Of a stretch of DNA of 20,783 nucleotides, positions 7,125 through 14,400 are shown piece by piece. The notes below the pieces were generated by a model, which was given only the letters and a program-made list of their open reading frames with translations, did not search any database and had not been told where the DNA came from. The stretch lies in the NCBI GenBank assembly GCA_910586845.1, contig CAJUJV010000031.1, positions 20,121 to 40,903 on the forward strand, read 5' to 3'. The stretch comes from an uncultured Hungatella sp. (GTDB taxonomy: Bacteria > Bacillota > Clostridia > Lachnospirales > Lachnospiraceae). The translations under genes and the position numbers were made by a program. Positions within the stretch are counted from its first letter, which is position 1. Every line of letters begins with the position of its first letter.

Positions 7125-8531
7125 TTATTCACGGAACACGTTCCATTTCTGTTCTTTCAGAATCTCCAGCGCGGCGCGCACTGCCTGTCCCCCTTCGATA
7201 CTGCCTGTCCAGTATTCAAAGTGCTGGGACAGCTCTTCGTCCGTCCTGTTCTCAAAATCCCGTGCCAGCTCCGCCCGAAACATACAGGAATACTTTCTCG
7301 CAGGCGCTTTCTTCAGTTCCTCTCTGGTAGTATAGCCGTTTCCGACCACAACAGCCAGCACCACAGCGGCCATCAACGTCTGGGACAGGACACTGCCCGG
7401 TTTCGTTCCTTCGTTTTTTTTCTGCCTCTCCGCCCTGATCTTCTGCCGCACCAGAGCAAATGTCAGCAGCATACCAAAGATTCCTATCTGAAACTGAAGG
7501 GCGTACCTGGAGGCCATACCGTAGTCTTCATCCAGAAACCCCCATCTGGAATACCAGATCAGCAGATGATTCAGGATCCCGGAGACTGTCAGAATCAGAG
7601 GGAACAGGGTCTCCTCATACAGCTGTCTCCTGAACTGAAACCACAGGGCCAGGCCATATCCTGCCATTATCAGGAGCCCCAGGCTCAGGTAGGGCAGATT
7701 CGAAGTGAACTTTGCGTGAGCACATTCAATCCCTATAATCATGGAGGCAAAGGATTTGATAAAGAACCGTATCATGTACCCGGGATTCTCCAGAAGCCCT
7801 GACACAAAGGACGCTCCCAGGCTCCCCACCTGCCCCTCTGCCGCCCGGGCATTGCTCCATATATAAAGGCACAGGGGGATCACCGCAGAGATTCCCCAGA
7901 CAATATAAGATTTCTCCCATCGCTTATCTCTCTTCCACGTAAGAAAGAACCCAAAGCCGTAGGTCAGGACAAGAGTCAGGCTGTAGACAGCGCAGTAGGG
8001 CCCCGCCACTCCAAGGGTGATAAACCATGGAAGCACCAGAAGCCGAATCCTGTCTCCCTTTTTCTCCCTTCCGGTCCAGATCCTTTCCAGAACAAGATAG
8101 TGGTAGTAGAAACAAGCGAAAGCGAAAAAGTGAATCCAGCCGCTGCCGTTTACCATCATCTCCCATTTATTCAGGCTGAAAGTGACAGCCATCAGGCACA
8201 GATACCAGAGGATTCCGATATCTTTCCTGATACAGTAGGAGATCAGGAGCATGGAGGAAAGCCCAAGAGAGAGGATTCCCAAAGCCTGGTCAAACCGGAT
8301 ACGGTAATCAAAAAACGTGGTGTTGATGATCCTGGCCAGGTAATTTAAAGGGATCCTGGTGAGGACGTCGCCGACAAAAAATTTATCCGGATTCCACACA
8401 TCAGGCAGATAACTGTTGACCAGGCGAATATAGTCGGAATAGACCACATCCACAAAGGAATTTTTTAAATACCATACTCCAAATACCATTCCGAAAAACG
8501 GAAGCACATAATACCATATTCGGTTTTTCAT
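7125..8531 (-). CDS. Polytopic membrane protein, possibly GT-C-like, 468 residues
   Basis: The protein has about ten hydrophobic segments and short loops. The first external loop has VYSDYIRLVNSY (D33) in place of the paired acids seen in the two other large membrane proteins of this operon, and a second acidic site follows in DKFFVGD. The C-terminal 75 residues are soluble and charged. GAGGAGG lies just 4 nt before the ATG at 8531, and the gene starts 12 nt after the preceding stop. The size, topology and placement among sugar-nucleotide genes fit a membrane glycosyltransferase or polymerase. The weaker acidic motif leaves an accessory role possible. I cannot name the family with certainty. 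Confidence 0.75.
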   Translation of the reverse strand: MKNRIWYYVLPFFGMVFGVWYLKNSFVDVVYSDYIRLVNSYLPDVWNPDKFFVGDVLTRIPLNYLARIINTTFFDYRIRFDQALGILSLGLSSMLLISYCIRKDIGILWYLCLMAVTFSLNKWEMMVNGSGWIHFFAFACFYYHYLVLERIWTGREKKGDRIRLLVLPWFITLGVAGPYCAVYSLTLVLTYGFGFFLTWKRDKRWEKSYIVWGISAVIPLCLYIWSNARAAEGQVGSLGASFVSGLLENPGYMIRFFIKSFASMIIGIECAHAKFTSNLPYLSLGLLIMAGYGLALWFQFRRQLYEETLFPLILTVSGILNHLLIWYSRWGFLDEDYGMASRYALQFQIGIFGMLLTFALVRQKIRAERQKKNEGTKPGSVLSQTLMAAVVLAVVVGNGYTTREELKKAPARKYSCMFRAELARDFENRTDEELSQHFEYWTGSIEGGQAVRAALEILKEQKWNVFRE

Positions 8532-8543
8532 AAAGCCTCCTCA

Positions 8544-10400
8544 CTAGTCCGCGGTTATCTGAACCATCATGGAAAACCGCTTCTCCCCACGCTGTTCCTG
8601 GGCGCCTTCCAGATAAAAATTGTTCTCAAAATCCAGTTCCACGATATCATAGGGCTTTGTCTGCAGCTCAATATGGGTGATATTTTCCACGATATCCACC
8701 TGTACCGCCTCCTCGCCATCCATATAGATGTCCGATCTCTCATGCCCTTCCATAACCCCCGGATACATCAGCTGCAGATGGATAATGCCGGTGCTTCCGG
8801 ACATGACCCGTATCTTCGCGCTTTCATCCATCCAGCCGTCTCTGTAATATCCGTAGACAGATTCACACTTCAGCGTGCGCACCGCCTCCGTGATATCCTG
8901 ATATCCCTGGAAATCTCTGTCCTCTCTCAGAATCAGCATGTTGTTGGCCACCTGCCCGAAGTCCCGGATATTGTCCACAAAAATCACCTCCGTGCCTTCC
9001 GCCTTCCTGTTTTTGTCAAATACCTTAAAAAATGTATCCGCATAAAAATCGCTGACTTTATACCGGTTTTTCAGAATATAGATCTTCTTGCCGAAAACGG
9101 CATCTCCGTATTTCTCATAAGTCTCTTCTGCAAGAGAATTGTACCGCTGCTGTTCGTTCCAAAAATACAGATTGGGATATTTGCTCCTGTAATAAGTCTC
9201 CACAGGGATCATCAAAACCGTATATGCCAGTACCAGGGCCGTACAGGTGACAGCCTTTTTGTAGTCAGGCAGACGAAAGCCCGATGCCTCCTGCCTTTTG
9301 GCCGACGGACGGGCGATCACTCCGCACATGTAGGACAGCCACAGCCACATCGCCGTCATGGACACATAGACCCATCTTACCTCTACCCGGATGGTGACGC
9401 TGGAACAGACAATGCAGGCTCCGATAAAGAGGAAAAACAGCAGACTGTTTTTCAGGATCTCCCTTCTCTCCCATCTGCTTCTCACAAACTTTGCCGCATA
9501 AACCGTCAGGACAGCCAGGAGCACCAGATCTGCGGCCAGCACCAGAATCCGGATCCACACGGAAGATTCATGCCAGGCAAGGCCGCTTAAGTGCCCTTCC
9601 CCCATATTGATCCCCAGGAGGTACAGCACCTGGTGGATAGCATAGGTTACGGCCTGCATAAGATCCAGGGTGTCGGCCACATCCGTACCTCCTGTTCCCG
9701 CCGGTGACAGAGTCCCTATGGCTGCCAGACGGATCAGCTGGACCAGGATAAAAAGTCCTGTGGGCAGCAGCCACTCTCCGGGCTTCCGGTTCTTTCTGAG
9801 CAGCAGGACCACATAGAAGAGAGGCAGCAGCACCATATATCTCTCATGAATAAAGCAGACCGCAAAATAAAGACCGCAGCCTGTCCAGAAACAGGACAGT
9901 TTCTGCTCCGGGCTGTTGAGATATTCATAGAGGCACCACAAAATCCCCAGCGCGGCCCACAGCGCCAGGGTCTCCATAAGCCCGTAGAGCTGGGCGATCT
10001 GATAATAGGACATCCTGGAAAGCTGATACAGAAAGCCGCAGAGAAATGCAATCAGCCTGTTTCCGGACAATCTCCTGGAAAAACTGTACACCGTGTACGC
10101 CACCATAGAATTGACGATGATATTTATGGGCACAAACCAGGTCACATGGCGTCCTGCCAGACCCAGTTCCAGATAACAGATCAGATAATACAGGAACCGA
10201 AATCTGCTGCCCCCTGTAGGAAATACGAATTCCCGGAAGCTCTGTTCTCCGTAGCAGGACCACAGATACAGATCATCGGCGCACAGGCCTCTGATCTCCA
10301 CTCTTCTGTTGATAAAAAATCCGAAGGCCAGCAGCAGCCCTGCCGCGATCACCTCATCTTTCCACCGATACTGCCATATCCCGGCACGTCTTTTCTCCAT
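8544..10400 (-). CDS. Polytopic GT-C-like membrane glycosyltransferase, 618 residues
   Basis: This is a large integral membrane protein with about ten to twelve hydrophobic segments over residues 15-420 and a C-terminal soluble domain of about 200 residues. An acidic pair in CADDLYLW (D42, D43) lies in the first external loop, where GT-C enzymes using polyprenyl-phosphate sugars carry their catalytic acid. The C-terminal part is mixed alpha/beta, ending in a beta-rich segment. GGAGG is 10 nt before the ATG at 10400. It follows the complete GDP-heptose pathway and precedes a second such membrane protein. I infer transfer of a sugar from a lipid carrier to a surface glycan on the outer face; the specific family and sugar are not recognised. 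Confidence 0.8.
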   Translation of the reverse strand: MEKRRAGIWQYRWKDEVIAAGLLLAFGFFINRRVEIRGLCADDLYLWSCYGEQSFREFVFPTGGSRFRFLYYLICYLELGLAGRHVTWFVPINIIVNSMVAYTVYSFSRRLSGNRLIAFLCGFLYQLSRMSYYQIAQLYGLMETLALWAALGILWCLYEYLNSPEQKLSCFWTGCGLYFAVCFIHERYMVLLPLFYVVLLLRKNRKPGEWLLPTGLFILVQLIRLAAIGTLSPAGTGGTDVADTLDLMQAVTYAIHQVLYLLGINMGEGHLSGLAWHESSVWIRILVLAADLVLLAVLTVYAAKFVRSRWERREILKNSLLFFLFIGACIVCSSVTIRVEVRWVYVSMTAMWLWLSYMCGVIARPSAKRQEASGFRLPDYKKAVTCTALVLAYTVLMIPVETYYRSKYPNLYFWNEQQRYNSLAEETYEKYGDAVFGKKIYILKNRYKVSDFYADTFFKVFDKNRKAEGTEVIFVDNIRDFGQVANNMLILREDRDFQGYQDITEAVRTLKCESVYGYYRDGWMDESAKIRVMSGSTGIIHLQLMYPGVMEGHERSDIYMDGEEAVQVDIVENITHIELQTKPYDIVELDFENNFYLEGAQEQRGEKRFSMMVQITAD

Positions 10401-10458
10401 CAGGTTCCTTCCTCCAGATTCTTACATTTCATTGGTAATTCCCGGCCCTTCTCTTCCT

Positions 10459-11094
10459 TTAAAAGAAGTGCTCCTCCAGCATCAGGCAAAGCACATGGTA
10501 AACAGGCAGATGGAGCTCCTGGATCTTAAAGGTCTCCTGCTCCGGCACTACCACGGCTGCATCCGCCTGTCTGCCCAGACTGCCCCCGTCTTTTCCCGTC
10601 AGCCCCACCACTTTCATGCCTTTGGCCTTTGCCGTGATGAGGGCGTAGCGGATATTGGCCGCATTGCCCGAGGTGGAGATGCCCAGAAAGACGTCTCCCT
10701 CTTTCCCGTAGCCGTATACCTGCTGTGCATAGATCATCTCACCATCCACATCGTTTAAAAATGCCGTGGAAAGTCCCGGGTGGTTCGTCAATGCAATCGC
10801 CGGCAGTCCTCCCTGAAGCTTGTGGGCCAGCGCTCTTCCGTCCTCTCCGCCTATGGCCTCCAGTTTCTCCGCCATGTCTTCCGGCACCTGACGGCGCTTT
10901 ATAAAGCCCTTCATCAGCTCTCCCACGATATGCTCCGAGTCCGCGGCGCTGCCGCCGTTGCCTGCCACCAGAAGCTTGTGACCCGACTCAAAGCATTCTC
11001 TCAGGATCTCGTACACCTGCCATACAGAGTCTTTTACCGGCTCCAGAACAGGATATCTGTCTGTCAGTTCCTCCAGATACTTCTTCTCATCCAT
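10459..11094 (-). CDS. gmhA: Phosphoheptose isomerase (sedoheptulose 7-phosphate isomerase)
   Basis: This enzyme converts sedoheptulose 7-phosphate to D-glycero-D-manno-heptose 7-phosphate, the entry step of the pathway. The start at 11094 has AAAGGAAAAGAAG upstream and an 8-nt overlap with gmhB; an earlier in-frame start at 11160 lies within gmhB. It is 211 residues with one SIS domain: GNGGSAADSEH at 45-55 and ISTSGNAAN at 139-147. The four zinc-site positions known from Escherichia coli GmhA are present with the same spacing: H55 and E59, Q192 and H200. It is the last of four consecutive heptose genes. The 58 nt between it and the next gene hold only a strong ribosome site. Confidence 0.93.
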   Translation of the reverse strand: MDEKKYLEELTDRYPVLEPVKDSVWQVYEILRECFESGHKLLVAGNGGSAADSEHIVGELMKGFIKRRQVPEDMAEKLEAIGGEDGRALAHKLQGGLPAIALTNHPGLSTAFLNDVDGEMIYAQQVYGYGKEGDVFLGISTSGNAANIRYALITAKAKGMKVVGLTGKDGGSLGRQADAAVVVPEQETFKIQELHLPVYHVLCLMLEEHFF

Positions 11095-11674
11095 GTTCTT
11101 CTTTTCCTTTCCGGATAATATATTCTGCTGCGTCCACAAGAGTTTCCGCGTAAAAATCATAAAATGGCTCCTCTCCCCGTCTCTCGGCCCCGGCCCGGGT
11201 TTCAGCTCCGTAGCCGGTGCTTACCAGGATCCCCGGAATCCCGAAATTTTGTCCCGCCAGAACATCGATCCGCTTATCGCCGATCATCCAGGAACGGCTT
11301 TTGTCGATCTCATATTTTGCCGCCGCCTCTTCAAACATCCCCGTATCCGGCTTCCTGCAGCGGCAGACCTTCTTATATTCTCCGATTCCGTGGACCGGAT
11401 GGTGGGGGCAGAAATAAAAATCGTCGATCCATGCTCCCCTTTTTTTCAGTTCGCTGTTAAGATACCCGTGAAGCCGGTGCATCTGCTCTTCCGTATAATA
11501 CCCCCGGGCGATACCCGCCTGGTTGGTCACCACCAGGATCCGGAACCCTTCCTGCCTCATGAGGGCAATGCCCTCGGCCGCCCCCGGCAGGAGAACCAGA
11601 TCCTCGGGGCGGTACAGATACTCCACCTCTTTGTTGATGGTGCCGTCCCGGTCTAAAAAAATCACCTTATCCAT
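11087..11674 (-). CDS. gmhB: D-glycero-D-manno-heptose 1,7-bisphosphate 7-phosphatase
   Basis: This HAD-family phosphatase removes the 7-phosphate from heptose 1,7-bisphosphate. The ATG at 11674 is preferred because the protein then starts directly with MDKVIFLDRDGTIN and AGGA is 8 nt upstream. An in-frame ATG at 11701 lies inside hddA and has no ribosome site. It has 195 residues, normal for GmhB. The nucleophile and acid/base are D8 and D10 in LDRDGT; VVTNQAGI is at 48-55 and IGDKRID at 131-137. The structural zinc site is complete: C89, H91, C104 and C106 (CPHH ... VCRC). In a pathway with HddA and HddC the substrate should be the alpha anomer. The stop overlaps gmhA by 8 nt. Confidence 0.93.
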   Translation of the reverse strand: MDKVIFLDRDGTINKEVEYLYRPEDLVLLPGAAEGIALMRQEGFRILVVTNQAGIARGYYTEEQMHRLHGYLNSELKKRGAWIDDFYFCPHHPVHGIGEYKKVCRCRKPDTGMFEEAAAKYEIDKSRSWMIGDKRIDVLAGQNFGIPGILVSTGYGAETRAGAERRGEEPFYDFYAETLVDAAEYIIRKGKEEHG

Positions 11675-11678
11675 ATGA

Positions 11679-12755
11679 TCAATCCTGCAGACGGAATTCA
11701 TAGGGGCCGTTGGGCATCTGTACCTTCACCGTCTCATAATTCCACCGGTCCGCATCCGCCGTCCATGACTGGGCGCCTCTCAGTTCAAAGTTCCAGTCCG
11801 CCAGCTGTCCGCCGGCTGCCTCCAGGCGGGCCGCCACCCGGTGCCTCACATTGTAGGGACAGTATACCAGGAGATAACCGCCTCCTCCGGCTCCCAGAAG
11901 CTTCCCTCCCAGGGCCCCTGCCTTCAGGGCCTCCTCGTATAGTTCGTCGATCTGAGGGTTGGTGATCTTGCTGCTCATCCTTTTTTTGCTCTTCCAGCCG
12001 TAGTCCAGCAGCTTTCCGAAACTGTGGAGATTGCCCTTGAGAAGCTCGTCCTTCATGGCATAGGCCAGAGCCTTGACCTCGCACATGGCCTCAAAGGGGT
12101 CTTTCTTCCTGTAGTTGCTTACCTGATCCTTGATGATGTTGGCGGATACATGGATCTTGCCGGTGTAACACAGCAGAAGATTGTACTGCAGTTCATGGAT
12201 AATGTCCTTTTTGATCCTCAGAGGGTTGACCACCACATTGTTCCTTCCGTGAAATTCGATGAAGTTAAACCCTCCGAAGGTGGATGCATACTGATCCTGA
12301 TAGCCTCCGTCGATGCCCAGATCCTCTCTCTCCACCTTGTAGGCCAGATCGGCCATGGCATATCCGTCCAGTTCGATGCCTTTCCACCGGGCCATGGCTG
12401 TCAGAAGGGCCACCATGACCGTGGAGGAGGTCCCCAGGCCGGAGCCGGGAGGCGCATCGCACTGGAGGTACACTTCGCATCCCTGCTTGATCTCCATGGC
12501 GTTCAGCGCCGCCGTCACCAGATCCAGGCGTCCGTCACAGACATAGTTTTCCCGCACATGGTACTTGACCGTCATATCAAAGTCCAGGGAATGGACGATG
12601 ATCTGATCGTCGTCCCTGGGCACGATGGAGCAGTATGCATATTTGTTGATAGTGCTTCCGATAATGGCTCCTCCCTGCTCTTCGCAGAAAGGGGCCACGT
12701 CGCTTCCTCCGCCTCCGAAGCTGACTCTCAGCGGAGCCCTTCCCCTGATCACCAT
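11679..12755 (-). CDS. hddA: D-glycero-alpha-D-manno-heptose 7-phosphate kinase (GHMP kinase)
   Basis: This enzyme phosphorylates heptose 7-phosphate at C1 to the 1,7-bisphosphate using ATP. The start is set at 12755: AAAGGAG lies 7 nt upstream and the protein then begins MVIRGRAPLRVSFGGGGSD, the usual N-terminus. An upstream in-frame start at 12872 would only add sequence from within hddC. It has 358 residues. GHMP motif 1 (PLRVSFGGGGSD) is at 8-19, the ATP-binding PPGSGLGTSST at 102-112, the VEREDLGIDGGYQDQYASTFGG region at about 141-162, and motif 3 (LLGAGGGGYLL) near the C-terminus. Other GHMP sugar kinases share these motifs; the heptose assignment comes from the neighbouring genes. Confidence 0.9.
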   Translation of the reverse strand: MVIRGRAPLRVSFGGGGSDVAPFCEEQGGAIIGSTINKYAYCSIVPRDDDQIIVHSLDFDMTVKYHVRENYVCDGRLDLVTAALNAMEIKQGCEVYLQCDAPPGSGLGTSSTVMVALLTAMARWKGIELDGYAMADLAYKVEREDLGIDGGYQDQYASTFGGFNFIEFHGRNNVVVNPLRIKKDIIHELQYNLLLCYTGKIHVSANIIKDQVSNYRKKDPFEAMCEVKALAYAMKDELLKGNLHSFGKLLDYGWKSKKRMSSKITNPQIDELYEEALKAGALGGKLLGAGGGGYLLVYCPYNVRHRVAARLEAAGGQLADWNFELRGAQSWTADADRWNYETVKVQMPNGPYEFRLQD

Positions 12756-13456
12756 GTCAGAACTCCTTTCTCCACATCCTCCATAAACCGGTAATAGTCC
12801 TCCGGGATCCCGATGTCGATAAAATATCCGTCGTTCACAAACCCTCCCAGTCTCCGCCCCTCTGACAGCCATCGGGGGATCATGTCGTTCTCCAGAGACA
12901 CTTTTCCATCCGGGATCTCGTCTATAAGCCGCCTCGTCATCAGGTAGACGCCTCCATTGATGGTTCCCGGCTTCCGGCTGCTGGTCTTCTCATTAAAGCC
13001 TGTGAGCATGCCCTCTGTCAGCACGGCCTGACCGTACCGGGACACGTCCTCCACCTGTCTCAGCACCAGAGCCATATCCAGATCCCGCTCCTTCTTCTGC
13101 CTCATGAGGCGGCTGTAATCCATCCTGTAAAAGGTGTCCCCGTTGAGTACCAGCGCCAGGTCTCCTTCCATGTGGCGGGCCGCATTTTTTATGGCTCCTG
13201 CCGTTCCCAGCAGGGTCTCCTCGTAGGCGTAAGCCGTCCTCACGCCCCACCTGCTGCCGTCTCCGAAATATTCTTCCACCATGCTTCCTTTATATCCCAC
13301 GGCAAAAATAATTCTGTCAATCCCTCCCCCGGCCAGTTCCCGGATCACATATTCCATAAAAGGCTTTCCCTGGATCAGGGCCATGGGCTTGGGCCGGTCA
13401 CTGACCACCGGGCGCAGTCTGGTCCCCAGACCGCCTGCCAGCAGTATTGCTTCCAT
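12749..13456 (-). CDS. hddC: D-glycero-alpha-D-manno-heptose 1-phosphate guanylyltransferase
   Basis: This enzyme transfers GMP from GTP to heptose 1-phosphate, giving GDP-D-glycero-alpha-D-manno-heptose, the last step of the pathway. It is 235 residues, normal for HddC. The nucleotidyltransferase signature GGLGTRLRP is at 8-16, with the RPKPM lysine following at 21-25. LLGTAGAIK is at 82-90, the metal-binding VLNGDTF at 103-109, and the C-terminal FIDIGIPEDYYRF is typical. By sequence alone it could be another sugar-phosphate nucleotidyltransferase. The identity rests on the three following genes, which complete the GDP-heptose pathway. It is the first gene after the extended -10 promoter and overlaps hddA by 7 nt. 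Confidence 0.9.
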   Translation of the reverse strand: MEAILLAGGLGTRLRPVVSDRPKPMALIQGKPFMEYVIRELAGGGIDRIIFAVGYKGSMVEEYFGDGSRWGVRTAYAYEETLLGTAGAIKNAARHMEGDLALVLNGDTFYRMDYSRLMRQKKERDLDMALVLRQVEDVSRYGQAVLTEGMLTGFNEKTSSRKPGTINGGVYLMTRRLIDEIPDGKVSLENDMIPRWLSEGRRLGGFVNDGYFIDIGIPEDYYRFMEDVEKGVLTW

Positions 13457-13486
13457 ATTGTTATCCTCATTTTTTGATTTTGCATC

Positions 13487-13495
13487 AGTATACCA
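13487..13495 (-). promoter_or_regulatory. Extended -10 promoter of the heptose/glycan operon
   Basis: TATACT (13492-13487) is preceded directly by TGG (13495-13493), giving the extended -10 pattern TGnTATACT on the minus strand. No good -35 hexamer is present at 16-18 nt, as is usual for this promoter class. A start site near 13480 would leave a leader of about 24 nt before hddC, whose GAGG is 8 nt from the ATG. There is no hairpin plus T-run between the TPM gene and this site, so read-through from upstream is also possible. Confidence 0.6.
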
Positions 13496-13512
13496 TAATT
13501 TACCTGTTTAGC

Positions 13513-14400
13513 CTAGAACTTTCTCCCTCCGCCTCCGTGGCTGCGGCCGCTGGAGGACCTGTGAGTGGAGCTGCGGCCCGATGAAGACCGGCTGCCTCCT
13601 CCGTGATTTGATGTACCCGTACTCCGGGGGATCACCCGGCTGGTGACGAACTGATTTACCAGCCTGTCTTCCTGTCCGTCATACCGGAATCTGGCTTCGG
13701 CCCTGTAGGCCATGTTCAGATTTCTCACCTGGTTCCTGTCTTCTTCCATGCTGTAGCGGCGCTTTACCGTCAGACACCCGGAACCGGCCACGAAGCCTGA
13801 GATGCCAAAAGCCATCAGGGCTTCATACCACCGGATACTTCTGTACCGGCTGATCTTGCCCGTGTCCGTGTCATAATTGTACTGGTTGCCGGGGATCCCC
13901 GCCCTGCAGTATGATTTCACATCTGACAGAAAGGAATCCACACAGGCCTCATAGTCTCCCTGAGAGGCGCCTTCATACACATGATCCAGCATGGTCTCGA
14001 TCCTGTCATCGGTAAAGATGCGGATAGCCTTTCCGCAGGTGGAGACATACAGCTCCCGGTTATCCATATCGATCAGAAACAGAATTCCGTCTTTGCCGCT
14101 TCCCTGTCCGAACCCGTTGTTGTCATAAAAATCATCTGCATAGTCCATGGCACTCTTGCCCATGGCTGTCTCTGTGGTCACCACCACGATATCCAGTCCG
14201 TACCGGGTCTGGTATTCTTTGATGGTCTGTTCAAACTCTTCTGTCCGGGAGGCTCCGAAAAGCCCTGCCATATCAAAGACGCGCTGCTGGTCCGGGCTCT
14301 CCGACGGGTCCGATCCGCCGGCCAGAGCGCCGAAGGATGCCAGAAAACACCATAAAAGGGCGGCCGCCACCGCAAACCATATCTTTCTCTTTATTTTCAT
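13513..14400 (-). CDS. Secreted/membrane TPM-domain protein (YdjH-like)
   Basis: I chose the ATG at 14400: it overlaps the preceding stop as ATGA, has GGGGTGG just upstream, and gives a proper signal peptide (residues 1-27, basic MKIKRK then hydrophobic, ending near ALA-GG). The reading frame is open 41 codons further up, but that part is the zinc-ribbon gene in another frame. The 295-residue product has a TPM domain at about 36-170 (DMAGLF, IVVVTTETAMG, YADDFYDNNGFG, GILFLIDMDNRELYVSTCGKA). A membrane helix follows at about 193-212 and then a cytoplasmic region ending in a Ser/Arg/His/Gly-rich tail (261-295). TPM domains were first described in plant thylakoid photosystem maintenance; here the domain should lie outside the membrane. 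It forms a unit with the two preceding genes. Confidence 0.92.
   Translation of the reverse strand: MKIKRKIWFAVAAALLWCFLASFGALAGGSDPSESPDQQRVFDMAGLFGASRTEEFEQTIKEYQTRYGLDIVVVTTETAMGKSAMDYADDFYDNNGFGQGSGKDGILFLIDMDNRELYVSTCGKAIRIFTDDRIETMLDHVYEGASQGDYEACVDSFLSDVKSYCRAGIPGNQYNYDTDTGKISRYRSIRWYEALMAFGISGFVAGSGCLTVKRRYSMEEDRNQVRNLNMAYRAEARFRYDGQEDRLVNQFVTSRVIPRSTGTSNHGGGSRSSSGRSSTHRSSSGRSHGGGGRKF

Noticed and set aside
10401..10458. Possible promoter between gmhA and the 618-residue membrane protein
   Set aside because: The 58-nt gap has only weak -10-like matches and no -35 partner; the ribosome site explains the purine-rich part.
12756..12872. N-terminal extension of hddA
   Set aside because: It would lie wholly within hddC and give an atypical N-terminus; the ATG at 12755 has a good ribosome site and the family start.
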